From positions 1,488,001 to 1,552,000 of the forward strand of contig NZ_PDJL01000004.1 of assembly GCF_002563795.1 (NCBI RefSeq): a stretch of 64,000 nt of DNA, given 5' to 3'. Origin of the DNA: Vibrio sp. ES.051 (GTDB lineage Bacteria > Pseudomonadota > Gammaproteobacteria > Enterobacterales > Vibrionaceae). The translations under genes were made by a program, and so were the position numbers. Below are positions 24,506 to 31,857 of the stretch, piece by piece; the first letter of the stretch is position 1, and each line of letters starts with the position of its first letter. The notes beneath the pieces are model-generated. The model did no database searches, was not told the DNA's origin, and saw only the letters and a program-made list of their open reading frames with translations.

Positions 24506-24857
24506 TTGCCATTCTAACCCTCTGACTTCCAAATTATTTTTACTTTGCCAACGCCGTTTTTCAGTGTGTTGAAAAACCCAATTCAGGCGCAGTTTCAAAG
24601 CGCCTGTCACTGAAACCACTTGGAACTTACAACGCCGCAGAAAACAGGCAAAAACTACCCAATAAACCTTTTGGAAAGACAATGCCACAAAGCTGACTTT
24701 CCACGAGTACATTCGCGTCTGAAACGGCAAAACAAAACCACAATATTAAAAATCGAACGCAACTTCAGCAAACTAGATATGGAGACAAAACCGAGCACAA
24801 TTGCACCATTCATTAACCTTAAGTTTTCTGCTTTAGCTGCGTTTTACCGCTGGCAAC
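24506..24857 (-). other. Non-coding cassette, family 1 copy 5
   Basis: 352 bp. It is diverged from the adjacent copy 4 but keeps the stem, the CTTTTGGAAAG block and both ends. The minus-strand frame of copies 1 and 3 can be followed to FSAAL and is then stopped. Confidence 0.7.
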
Positions 24858-24978
24858 TAACGCCCAATTAAGGTGTGAAGCACGCAATACCGATGCTACC
24901 GAATACCACTTTAATCACTAAAATCAACGCATAATAAAAATGCCACGCGTGCTGAATCACTCTTAAATTGTTTGTTAG
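24858..24978 (-). repeat. attC site
   Basis: 121 bp. The box CAATT pairs with AATTG. It follows 24984-25496. Confidence 0.93.
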
Positions 24979-24983
24979 AGTGC

Positions 24984-25496
24984 TCACAACAACCGATTTA
25001 ATGAATGCAGAAGTTTTCTTTCAGCAACCTCAAGTTTCAAAACTTGTTCTTTCTCGGTTTTATCATCAATGAGGAGTTGAGACTTAACTAATAGGCTCAT
25101 TACCTCTGTGATACATCTGTCATATTCCAACAAAGCATCAACTACCTCAGTATTACCAACAATGCCAGCAAGAGACTTTGCTTTAACTCGATTGACTTCA
25201 TTATCCGTCATTTTTTGAGATGCTGAATCTATGACTTTCCCCCATCCTTCTCCAGCGTTATATCGAGAACTAACTAAATATGATATGTAGGCCCGTGAAC
25301 TACCTTGATACTCAGATAAAGCCTCAGCAAAACTGATCACGAGAGCTCTTTTAGCTTTGTCGTCTTCTATTGTTTTCTGGATAGCCACTTTGCGCTTTTC
25401 GATAAAATATGGAACTAAACCAGCTGATAAGCCAACTAGTGCTGGTATCCCAATCTTTAATGCATCTTTGTATAACTCAATTTCTTCTGGGGACAT
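24984..25496 (-). CDS. Membrane-anchored helical protein, unknown function
   Basis: 170 aa from ATG 25496, with GGAG 6 bp upstream; a GTG 15 bp earlier has no ribosome site. One hydrophobic helix lies at about residues 15-32 (IPALVGLSAGLVPYFI), then EKRKVAIQKTIEDDKAKRA and a helical cytoplasmic domain ending LLHSLNRLL. The plan is the same as 3003-3464. No known motif. Confidence 0.7.
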   Translation of the reverse strand: MSPEEIELYKDALKIGIPALVGLSAGLVPYFIEKRKVAIQKTIEDDKAKRALVISFAEALSEYQGSSRAYISYLVSSRYNAGEGWGKVIDSASQKMTDNEVNRVKAKSLAGIVGNTEVVDALLEYDRCITEVMSLLVKSQLLIDDKTEKEQVLKLEVAERKLLHSLNRLL

Positions 25497-25513
25497 CAAT
25501 TTCTCCTGCACTC

Positions 25514-25634
25514 TAACGCCCTGTTAAGGTGTGAGCAACGCAATACCTAAGCCGCCGCATACCACCTTAATCACTAAAACCAACGCATAGTAAAAATGCC
25601 ACGCGTTGCGAATCACTCTTGAACAGCTTGTTAG
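25514..25634 (-). repeat. attC site
   Basis: 121 bp. The box CTGTT pairs with AACAG. It belongs to the cassette of 25653-26045. Confidence 0.93.
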
Positions 25635-25652
25635 GCAAATAGTCAAAGTGAT

Positions 25653-26045
25653 TTAATGCCTTGACCCAATATCATGATCTTCATCACCGCCCTCAATTAA
25701 CCTTGTTAATTCATCACACAAGACTAAACGATTATTATGTATCGTGAACTGGGCTATAACTTTGACTTTTATAATCGAGCCATCTTTTTTGTGGGCTGTT
25801 ACTACATGGTTACTGAAAAGAACATTGCCCTCTTGAACCAAAGTAAGAAAGTTAACATCTAATGTACTAATAACTTTCTTCTGTGCCTCTATATGATTTA
25901 CAAAGCTATCATAATCCAACTCCACTCCATCCACTTTTTGTATATAAGATGGGTCGACGTACTGCTCAATTAATGCAACATCTAACTCTGGCGCCATAAG
26001 AACATCTGTAAATAAATTTTTAATAAGTGCTTTTTCTAAACTCAT
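25653..26045 (-). CDS. SnoaL-like (NTF2 fold) protein
   Basis: 130 aa from ATG 26045; a GTG at 26057 has a poorer ribosome site. It opens with a helix, then LIEQYVDPSYIQKVDGVELDYDSFVNHIEAQKKV, VNFLTLVQEGNVLFSNHVVTAHKKDGS and IKVKVIAQFTIHNNRLVLCDELTRLI. The conserved stations of the SnoaL-like family (Y.DP.Y.Q, V..H....DG, the F.I.N.+I...+E ending) are present. Family members bind small hydrophobic ligands or isomerise them; the ligand here is unknown. The tail GGDEDHDIGSRH is typical of YybH/SnoaL relatives. Confidence 0.85.
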   Translation of the reverse strand: MSLEKALIKNLFTDVLMAPELDVALIEQYVDPSYIQKVDGVELDYDSFVNHIEAQKKVISTLDVNFLTLVQEGNVLFSNHVVTAHKKDGSIIKVKVIAQFTIHNNRLVLCDELTRLIEGGDEDHDIGSRH

Positions 26046-26073
26046 TTCAATTATCACCTCACCAATATTTGCC

Positions 26074-26197
26074 TAACGCCGCATTAAGGTGCGAACAACG
26101 CTAAACACCGAACCCAAACCACTGCACCTTAAACACTTAAGCCAAGTTTAAACTGAAATCGCCAAGCGTTGAGAGTCACTCTTAAATGCTTTGTTAG
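26074..26197 (-). repeat. attC site
   Basis: 124 bp. The box GCATT pairs with AATGC. It belongs to the non-coding cassette 26198-26626. Confidence 0.93.
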
Positions 26198-26626
26198 GCG
26201 CTTCACGCAAATAGTTAAAATTGGATTTAGAAAACCACCTTTTGGAAAAATAAACACACGTAACCCACTGAATTTGATTGAAACCCAAATGCTAAAGCGG
26301 CTAAGCCTCTGAAACCCACTGCAACCAAACCACCAAAGAAATTGGCTTCTCAGCACGTAAACATGGAATTTGGAAAGGTTAACTTTCAAAGCTGAATTTC
26401 AGCCAATGAACTGGCTCCAAAGACAGAGAAAATCAAAGCGATTTGAGCCAAAGAAAATCACAACTAACCGACCCAAAAATCCAATGAGGCAACTCGCGAA
26501 CATTGGCATGTTTTACGGGTTGAGTGATTCAAGAATTTGGGGGGACAAAGCCAGATTGCCGAGAAACTGGGGCAAATTGCCAGAGAGGTAAAAAGAGATT
26601 GGATCCAAGAATTTCTTTACTGCGCC
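26198..26626 (-). other. Non-coding cassette, mosaic of families 1 and 2
   Basis: 429 bp. Its middle (TTTGGAAAGGTTA and on, near 26370-26430) resembles family 1, and its right part (near 26478-26545, ending ATGTTTTACGGGTTGA) is family 2. No gene has a ribosome site. The mixture suggests the element formed by recombination between two cassette types. Confidence 0.6.
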
Positions 26627-26750
26627 TAACGCCGCGTTAAGGGGTGAACAACGCCACCACCTGACCTAAACCATTGTGCCATAATCACAAAAGCTAAACT
26701 TTGAACCAAAACTGCCAAGCGTTGAGAATCCCTCTTGAACGCTTTGTTAT
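26627..26750 (-). repeat. attC site
   Basis: 124 bp. The box GCGTT pairs with AACGC. It holds the stop of 26747-27139. Confidence 0.93.
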
Positions 26751-27139
26751 GTGCGCGCCTGCTCTTGCACGACCCTCACCCACTTGGAACGCCACTCCTG
26801 CGCTTCCATTGGGTCTGGCCAGAACTCTTTCTGTTTACGGATAAGCCCATTTTCTACCGTATGGAAAGTAATAGCACGCGCCTTTTGAACGCTATCAGTT
26901 ATAGAAACATCAGTGACTACTGTTTCGCCATCGCAGACGATTGAATGAACGACGAACTCCCAAGTACCATTTGCTGGATAGTAAGAGTTGATTGCTGTGA
27001 AGTTGTCTCGTCCAACAGTAAGCTCACCAGATTGAGGCCAAAACCCTTCAAAATCTGGGCTAAGCCACTCACTTGCTTTCGCGAAATCATTAGTTTTCAT
27101 TGCGTCCCAAAAAGCTAAGACGACTTCCTTTGAATTCAT
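26747..27139 (-). CDS. SnoaL-like nuclear transport factor 2 family protein
   Basis: 130 aa from ATG 27139, with GGAGGG 5 bp upstream; codons beyond it belong to the attC. The order KEVVLAFWDAMKTNDFAKASEWLSPDFEGFWPQSGEL, GRDNFTAINSYYP, and a final beta-sheet (TVVTDVSITDS, ARAITFHTVENGLIRKQKEFWPD) is that of NTF2-fold SnoaL_2-type proteins. The E-F-W-PDP ending is a common family signature. The role, possibly ligand binding or catalysis on a small molecule, is unknown. Confidence 0.88.
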   Translation of the reverse strand: MNSKEVVLAFWDAMKTNDFAKASEWLSPDFEGFWPQSGELTVGRDNFTAINSYYPANGTWEFVVHSIVCDGETVVTDVSITDSVQKARAITFHTVENGLIRKQKEFWPDPMEAQEWRSKWVRVVQEQART

Positions 27140-27157
27140 TATTTCCCTCCAAGCACA

Positions 27158-27278
27158 TAACGCCGCGTTAAGTAGTGAGTAACGCCAGCACTGAACTAAA
27201 CCATTGCACCGTAAACACAAAAATCAACTTGAACTGAAAATGCCACGCGTTGCGAATCTGTCTTAAACGCTTTGTTAG
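27158..27278 (-). repeat. attC site
   Basis: 121 bp. The box GCGTT pairs with AACGC. It holds the stop of 27275-27688. Confidence 0.93.
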
Positions 27279-27688
27279 GCAATTTTTCCAACTACCAGTG
27301 ACTTTTCTTCTAGCCATTTCAACGCTACCAATGCTGCAACAGAGCAAATTTCTTCGTCATGACCGTCAATGAACTTTTGTTCTTCTATTTCAGCAGCAGG
27401 AAGAAGTTCACCTGAGTAATCAGCAAAATAACAAGTTAGTTTTACAGAGACACCTTCAGCTTTACCATCAGCTTGAGCTGTGAAAGTTTCCATGTACTTA
27501 ATACTGCTTGGAACAAGGTCAACAGACAGTTCTTCTTTAATTTCTCGAATTAGAGCTTCAGCGTCACTTTCACCGATTTCACGCTTACCACCGGGAAGAT
27601 AAAATAGGTCTTTACCTTTAGATCTTACAGCCAAAAACTTACCGTCTTGAATCAGAACCCAAGCGAGCTTATCAATTACTTTATTCAT
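27275..27688 (-). CDS. NUDIX hydrolase
   Basis: 137 aa from ATG 27688, with AGGA close upstream. The Nudix box reads GGKREIGESDAEALIREIKEELSV: G-x5-E-x7-RE-(I)-xEE-L, complete and correctly spaced at about residues 34-57. LAWVLIQDGKFLAVRSKGKDLFYLP forms the strands before it. Such enzymes hydrolyse nucleoside diphosphates linked to another group; the substrate here is open. The C-terminal HDEEICSVAALVALKWL helix is like that of short ADP-ribose or dNTP hydrolases. Confidence 0.92.
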   Translation of the reverse strand: MNKVIDKLAWVLIQDGKFLAVRSKGKDLFYLPGGKREIGESDAEALIREIKEELSVDLVPSSIKYMETFTAQADGKAEGVSVKLTCYFADYSGELLPAAEIEEQKFIDGHDEEICSVAALVALKWLEEKSLVVGKIA

Positions 27689-27724
27689 TATCCTACTCAA
27701 AAATTTAAATATTACCGGATTGCC

Positions 27725-27844
27725 TAACGCCCGCTTAAGTGGTGAGCAACGCAATACGATGCTTCCGTATACCACCTTAATCACTAAAATCAACGCATGA
27801 TAAAAATGCCACGCGTTGCGAATCCGTCTTGAAGCGTTTGTTAT
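27725..27844 (-). repeat. attC site
   Basis: 120 bp. The box CGCTT pairs with AAGCG. It belongs to the cassette of 27853-28443. Confidence 0.93.
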
Positions 27845-27852
27845 GGTACATT

Positions 27853-28443
27853 TCAACGCACATCTAGACCAAGAGCCTTTCGTCCGGCTTCCAAAATGTC
27901 CAACAGGTGTCCAGCCTTATAATTATCATCTAGATTTCTAGGAAAAAATTCATGGCTACGGTTTCTCTTGTCGATTGAGATCGTATTAAACACCAATTCC
28001 AAACTATCAATGACGGACTCAATTTCTTTTATTGGTATGGTCGGCAAATCGAAGTTTAACTTATTGGTTAGATCGTTGTGCGAAATACGTTTATTGCGAT
28101 GAGTTTTGATTTTCGTAAAATTAGCCAATATATCAGATTGGGCATTTTCAATGACTTCTAATGCCTCCGAAGAAAACGGCTTGTAGGTTGAGATGAGCGT
28201 TTTCAAGCTTAGATTGTGTTTACCACATGTTTTTTCGGGGTCTAGTAATCGAGAAATGATCAGTAGTACGTGATCATGCAGCCTCAACTTAATGGTATCA
28301 AATAACAACGGATGTGACGGAAAAAGAACTTCACGCCTACGCTTTTTATGCTCATGTCCATATAGATCTAAAAACAAATACCAATGATTTTCCAGATCCC
28401 ATAATTCTTTTTTAAACGCTTCAAGAATATCAAATTGACTCAT
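27853..28443 (-). CDS. AbiU2/HEPN-like helical protein
   Basis: 196 aa from ATG 28443, with AGGGA 4 bp upstream. The helical layout includes FDTIKLRLHDHVLLIISRLLDPEKT (an early helix with an Arg-Leu-His core) and KIKTHRNKRISHND, giving R116-x5-H122. R-N-K-R-(I/L)-(A/S)-H-x-D is the form seen in AbiU2-like proteins, a HEPN branch linked to phage abortive infection. It would act as an RNase after activation. The name is inferred from this motif and the early LLDP segment. Confidence 0.68.
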   Translation of the reverse strand: MSQFDILEAFKKELWDLENHWYLFLDLYGHEHKKRRREVLFPSHPLLFDTIKLRLHDHVLLIISRLLDPEKTCGKHNLSLKTLISTYKPFSSEALEVIENAQSDILANFTKIKTHRNKRISHNDLTNKLNFDLPTIPIKEIESVIDSLELVFNTISIDKRNRSHEFFPRNLDDNYKAGHLLDILEAGRKALGLDVR

Positions 28444-28460
28444 AATTTCCCTATGTACCA

Positions 28461-28580
28461 TAACGCCCAATTAAGGTGTGAGGCACGCAATACGATGCTC
28501 CCGCATACCACCTTAATCACTAAAACCAACGCATAGTAAAAATGCCACGCGTGCCGAATCACTCTTAAATTGTTTGTTAG
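28461..28580 (-). repeat. attC site
   Basis: 120 bp. The box CAATT pairs with AATTG. It belongs to the toxin-antitoxin cassette 28581-29216. Confidence 0.93.
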
Positions 28581-28638
28581 TTGCCCATCTCAAAGCCTAG
28601 TGCTAACATTTGTACACACACCAACAAAGGAATACATC

Positions 28639-28923
28639 ATGGACACTAGAATTCAGTTTCGTGTTGATGAAGAAACAAAACGCCTAGCTCAACAAATGGC
28701 TGAGAGCCAAGGTCGAACTCTAAGTGATGCTTGCCGTGAACTTACTGAGCAACTCGCTGAACAACAAAGAAAAACATTATCTCACGATGCATGGCTAACT
28801 GAACAAGTAAACCTAGCATTTGAGAAGTTTGACTCAGGAAAATCCGTTTTCGTTGAACACCAAACGGCTAAGTCTCGAATGGAAGAACGCAAAGCCAGAA
28901 TCCGTAATCGAGGTAAGCAATGA
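28639..28923 (+). CDS. RelB/DinJ-type antitoxin
   Basis: 94 aa from ATG 28639, with AAGGA 7 bp upstream. The N-terminus MDTRIQFRVDEETKRLAQQMAESQGRTLSDA is a ribbon-helix-helix DNA-binding domain of the RelB/DinJ kind. A charged C-terminal half (SRMEERKARIRNRGKQ) would wrap the toxin. It overlaps the toxin gene by ATGA at 28920-28923. It reads against the array direction, so it must have its own promoter in 28581-28638 (bases near TTGTACACAC are a possible operator). Such pairs are the usual exception to promoterless cassettes and stabilise the array. Confidence 0.9.
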   Translation: MDTRIQFRVDEETKRLAQQMAESQGRTLSDACRELTEQLAEQQRKTLSHDAWLTEQVNLAFEKFDSGKSVFVEHQTAKSRMEERKARIRNRGKQ

Positions 28924-29198
28924 TTTTATGGGAAGAAGAGTCACTTAATGATCGTGAAAAGATCTTCGAGTTTCTCTATGACTTCAACCCTGATGCGGCA
29001 GAAAAAACTGACAACCTCATTGAAGCAAAAGTAGAAAACTTGCTTGAACAACCTTTAATGGGTGTACAACGAGATGGCATCCGCGGACGATTGCTCATTA
29101 TTCCTGAGATTTCGATGATTGTCTCTTACTGGGTCGAGGGCGATATCATCCGAGTTATGCGTGTACTCCACCAGAAACAAAAATTCCCTACGGATTGA
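28920..29198 (+). CDS. RelE/ParE-type toxin
   Basis: 92 aa from ATG 28920, overlapping the antitoxin stop. MILWEEESLNDREKIFEFLYDFNPDAAEKTD is the paired-helix start of RelE/ParE toxins; GIRGRLLIIPEISMIVSYWVEGDIIRVMRVLHQKQKFP is the beta-sheet and ends with the conserved +VLH-x-(R/K) motif. RelE members cut mRNA on the ribosome and ParE members poison gyrase; these residues do not settle which. The pair is translationally coupled. Confidence 0.9.
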   Translation: MILWEEESLNDREKIFEFLYDFNPDAAEKTDNLIEAKVENLLEQPLMGVQRDGIRGRLLIIPEISMIVSYWVEGDIIRVMRVLHQKQKFPTD

Positions 29199-29216
29199 TT
29201 ACTCGCTCTGGGGAAC

Positions 29217-29336
29217 TAACGCCCAATTAAGGTGTGAGGCACGCAATACCGATGCTAACGTAACCACCTTAATCACTAAAACTAACGCATAACAAAAATG
29301 CCACGCGTGCCGAATCACGCTTGAATTGTTTGTTAG
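29217..29336 (-). repeat. attC site
   Basis: 120 bp. The box CAATT pairs with AATTG. It belongs to the non-coding cassette 29337-29762. Confidence 0.93.
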
Positions 29337-29762
29337 TACGCTACTCCAAAGCCTTTGGCACACACCAAAGTGTTGAAATATAGCACGAAACGGCTGGCTT
29401 AAAACGCTGAAGCTAAACGGATAATTACCGAACTAGAACTCACTCCCAAAACGCAAGTTGGCGAGAAGAAAAACACACAAAACCGCCCAACTTTCACCGC
29501 GTCAAAATTAGCAAAGAATTCGATCATCGGACTTGGACAACCACGCCAACGAGCCGAATTTACGATGAAAAACCAACCACAAAAAAGAAGCCGCGCCAAA
29601 GAAATAGACTGTGAGTGAGACACCGTAAACGGTGAAATAAACGCAAGCACTCCACATATAGTGCCACCGGAAAGAACGTGAAAGGCACATTTATTCAGGT
29701 GTAAAGCTAGAAAGAAAAACCGATAAACACCGAATTTTTGACTATTGATACCAACCCAGTAC
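29337..29762 (-). other. Cassette without a convincing gene, family X copy 2
   Basis: About 426 bp, nearly the same as 1383-1809 though the two lie 28 kb apart. Differences are scattered substitutions and a 1-bp deletion near 29738. The conserved block CTTTCCGGTGGCACTAT is present on the minus strand. The 60-codon hydrophobic frame (29508-29690) remains open, but the differences I checked in it are not silent. Confidence 0.62.
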
Positions 29763-29885
29763 TAACGCCGTGTTAAGGGGTGAGACAACGCTACCGCCAA
29801 AGCGGATATGACCACCTTAATCACTTAAACCGATTTGAAGTGAAAGTGCCACGCGTTGACGAATCCCTCTTAAACACTTTGTTAT
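29763..29885 (-). repeat. attC site
   Basis: 123 bp. The box GTGTT pairs with AACAC, a unique variant. It belongs to the non-coding cassette 29886-30345. Confidence 0.92.
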
Positions 29886-30345
29886 GTTTTACCACAACTG
29901 ACTCGCTCACATGGCAAAGAACTGAATTGCATAAGAAATTGTTTAACTCACGTCACACGACGTTGTGGAATTAACCGACAAAAGCGATAAACACAAAGCA
30001 CGTAATTCCCAGAAATTGGATTGAGGCAACTTTGATGATTTTCAGCAAGTGATGGCATCACTGTCAAAAAAGCGAAAGACAAAACCCGAATTGCAGAAAA
30101 CCCCGCTGCCGATTTGCTAATTGGGAAATATAACCCAAGCGACTTTAAGCCAAACCGATTATCAACGCGCAAATGCAATTTCAAATTGAAGCAACCCACG
30201 AACTTTGAAGCGTGATTATGTTTGATGGATTCATGAACTTGGACGGACAATATTTAATTGCTGAAACAACTCGAACGAATTGCCAAAGAGACCAAAGAAA
30301 AAAACGCCAAGAAACCTTTTATTTCTTCTAAATCAAAGTGAAACA
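29886..30345 (-). other. Non-coding cassette, family 2 copy 3
   Basis: 460 bp. It shares TGGCAAAGAACTG near its left end, AAGCGACTTT near 30139, GAAGCAACCC near 30189 and the CTGAAACAACTCGAACGAA block near 30262 with 17998-18455. No frame is supported on either strand; the counterpart of the open plus-strand frame of copy 1 is full of stops. Confidence 0.6.
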
Positions 30346-30468
30346 TAACGCCCAATTAAGGGGTGAGCAACGCTACCACCCAACCTAAAGCATTGTACCG
30401 TAATCACTAAAATTGAAGTAGAAGCAAAAATGCCAAGCGTTGGGAATCCCTCTTAAATTGCTTGTTAG
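30346..30468 (-). repeat. attC site
   Basis: 123 bp. The box CAATT pairs with AATTG. It follows 30472-31092. Confidence 0.93.
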
Positions 30469-30471
30469 CAG

Positions 30472-31092
30472 TTACTTATTTCGCTGCTCTCGAATTAGTT
30501 TTTTACCTTTTACATTAAAATCAACGATAAATTGCTCGGCTTTGCACATCATTTCATGTTCATAGTCGCTATCGTCCGCATTATGCGATTGGTGCCAATA
30601 ACGAAGTCCTTTATGAAGTTCACTTTCAAACTTTATATAGTCTAATTCAAATTTTTGTCCATCAGGTAAGAAAGAGATCGCCCAGTCAACTTTGGTTAAA
30701 TAATCACGCTTTGCGGCCTTAAAATCTGAATATGCTCTCTCATGATCAATTTCGATATATATGAGCTTGTCCGCTGGAATACCTCGTTGTATATCATGTT
30801 TATTGATCATACTAGCTACCAAGCGTCTGTAACAGCTAATTGCATTTGAAAATGATTTTTCTAGATCTACGAATGCTTTAAATTTCTCAGCATAAACAAA
30901 CTGCAACTTCCACACTGAAAAGGCTTTAGAACCAAAATACAGTAGCCCTGCTGTTGCTAAAGCTCCGATAGCTGTAAAGCTCAAATTGAAAATTTTCAAT
31001 ATATCGGGGTCAATTAACCAATTAGCTCCGACAATAAAGCCACTCGCAGCTAAGCTGATGCAACAAACCCATATTGCTTTATTTGATACCAC
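30472..31092 (-). CDS. Two-helix membrane protein with a cytoplasmic helical domain
   Basis: 206 aa from GTG 31092, with GGAGG 4 bp upstream. Two hydrophobic helices (about residues 6-25 and 36-55) are joined by a short loop. The remainder, from VYAEKFKAFVDLEKSFSN to VKGKKLIREQRNK, is charged and helical. It resembles 3003-3464 and 24984-25496 in plan but not clearly in sequence. Function unknown. Confidence 0.7.
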   Translation of the reverse strand: MVSNKAIWVCCISLAASGFIVGANWLIDPDILKIFNLSFTAIGALATAGLLYFGSKAFSVWKLQFVYAEKFKAFVDLEKSFSNAISCYRRLVASMINKHDIQRGIPADKLIYIEIDHERAYSDFKAAKRDYLTKVDWAISFLPDGQKFELDYIKFESELHKGLRYWHQSHNADDSDYEHEMMCKAEQFIVDFNVKGKKLIREQRNK

Positions 31093-31109
31093 TGAACCTC
31101 CGTAACTGC

Positions 31110-31232
31110 TAACGCCGCGTTAAGGTGTGAACAACGCGACCACCAGACCTAAACCATCGTGCCATAATCACAAAACTCAACCTAGAACTCAGAATGCCAA
31201 GCGTTGAGAATCACTCTTAAACGCTTTGTTAT
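31110..31232 (-). repeat. attC site of the integrase-proximal cassette
   Basis: 123 bp. The box GCGTT pairs with AACGC. The frame of 31189-31623 ends inside it. Confidence 0.93.
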
Positions 31233-31623
31233 GCATATTTTCAAGGTCTAGCTCGATGTTAATTCCACTGATTTGAAAGCCAAATGATCTATAAAACTTT
31301 TCTAACCTAGGCTTGTCACCATGCATCCAACCTTTCATTTGGCTACAGCCTTTAAATTTTGAGTGTTCAATAGCAGTAGTAAGCAACCGACTTCCGATTC
31401 CTTTATTTTGGAAATTACGCTTTCGCTGAATACTTAGAAATACAGGCATAAAACTAGGCCAGAAATATAGATAGGAATCTTTAACGCATAGATCACAAAG
31501 GTCAGCAACTGTTCCTTTTACAATGATATTGATATAGCCGACTGAATGACCATTTGGAAGTAAGGCTTCTATGCGAAATCCATCAAGGTCTGGTAATTCA
31601 ATCACTTCGATATCTATGTCCAT
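31189..31623 (-). CDS. GNAT family N-acetyltransferase
   Basis: 144 aa from ATG 31623, with GGAG 5 bp upstream. Motif A reads RNFQNKGIGSRLLTTAIEHSKFKG, where Q-N-K-G-I-G binds acetyl-CoA; KPRLEKFYRSFGFQISG is the C-terminal motif B. The last residues (NKAFKSDSQRLAF) come from the attC, so the natural end is about 15 residues shorter. It is the first cassette after attI and therefore the most recently inserted and the best placed for expression from an integron promoter. The substrate is unknown. Confidence 0.88.
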   Translation of the reverse strand: MDIDIEVIELPDLDGFRIEALLPNGHSVGYINIIVKGTVADLCDLCVKDSYLYFWPSFMPVFLSIQRKRNFQNKGIGSRLLTTAIEHSKFKGCSQMKGWMHGDKPRLEKFYRSFGFQISGINIELDLENMHNKAFKSDSQRLAF

Positions 31624-31633
31624 ATAGACTCCA

Positions 31634-31720
31634 TATGCATAACGCTTTCTATACGGCTATTTGCCGCCTTTCAAGCAAGCTACCGCCCTCTTTCTCGACA
31701 AAAGAAATATGAATGTTAGC
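31634..31720 (-). other. attI recombination site (approximate limits)
   Basis: On the minus strand GCGTTATGC at about 31635-31643 is the only core-like site between the first cassette and intI, and cassette sequence begins right after it, so this is where new cassettes enter. The other limit is a guess. A weak leftward promoter-like pair (TTGCGC, then TACTAT 19 bp on, near 31745-31780) could serve as the cassette promoter, but I would not rely on it. Confidence 0.7.
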
Positions 31721-31829
31721 ACTTACCTACATGAAACAAATAGAAAAATAGTATGGATATGTGTGTTCGAGCGCGCAATTAGACGGCTAAAAGAACGTTA
31801 ATTTTGAGAAGAGTGATAAATTATCAAAA

Positions 31830-31845
31830 CTGTATAAATAAACAG
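31830..31845 (+). promoter_or_regulatory. LexA (SOS) box upstream of intI
   Basis: CTGTATAAATAAACAG fits CTGT-N8-ACAG exactly and lies 12 bp before the intI ATG, overlapping the TATAAAT -10-like bases. Repression by LexA of integron integrases in Vibrio is established; here the site itself is visible. Confidence 0.9.
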
Positions 31846-31857
31846 GTAAAGATAACA

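Larger units (their letters stand above)
1..31640 (-). mobile_element. Chromosomal superintegron cassette array (48 complete cassettes plus one partial)
   Basis: Some 48 imperfect repeats of 91-124 bp recur every 0.4-1.3 kb. On the plus strand each opens with TAACGC and closes with TTGTTA(G/T); on the minus strand this is the attC order AACAAA...GCGTTA. Nearly every gene is on the minus strand with its stop codon at or just inside the attC, and its start lies 10-40 bp after the previous attC. The array ends at attI beside intI, so cassettes are numbered leftwards from 31640. It continues beyond the left edge. Its length and the uniformity of the attC sites mark a sedentary Vibrio superintegron, not a mobile class 1-3 integron. 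Confidence 0.97.

Noticed and set aside
1..31640. A CRISPR-like pattern of regular repeats
   Set aside because: Repeats are 91-124 bp, imperfect, with internal symmetry, and separated by whole genes of 0.4-1.3 kb; they are attC sites and no cas genes are present.
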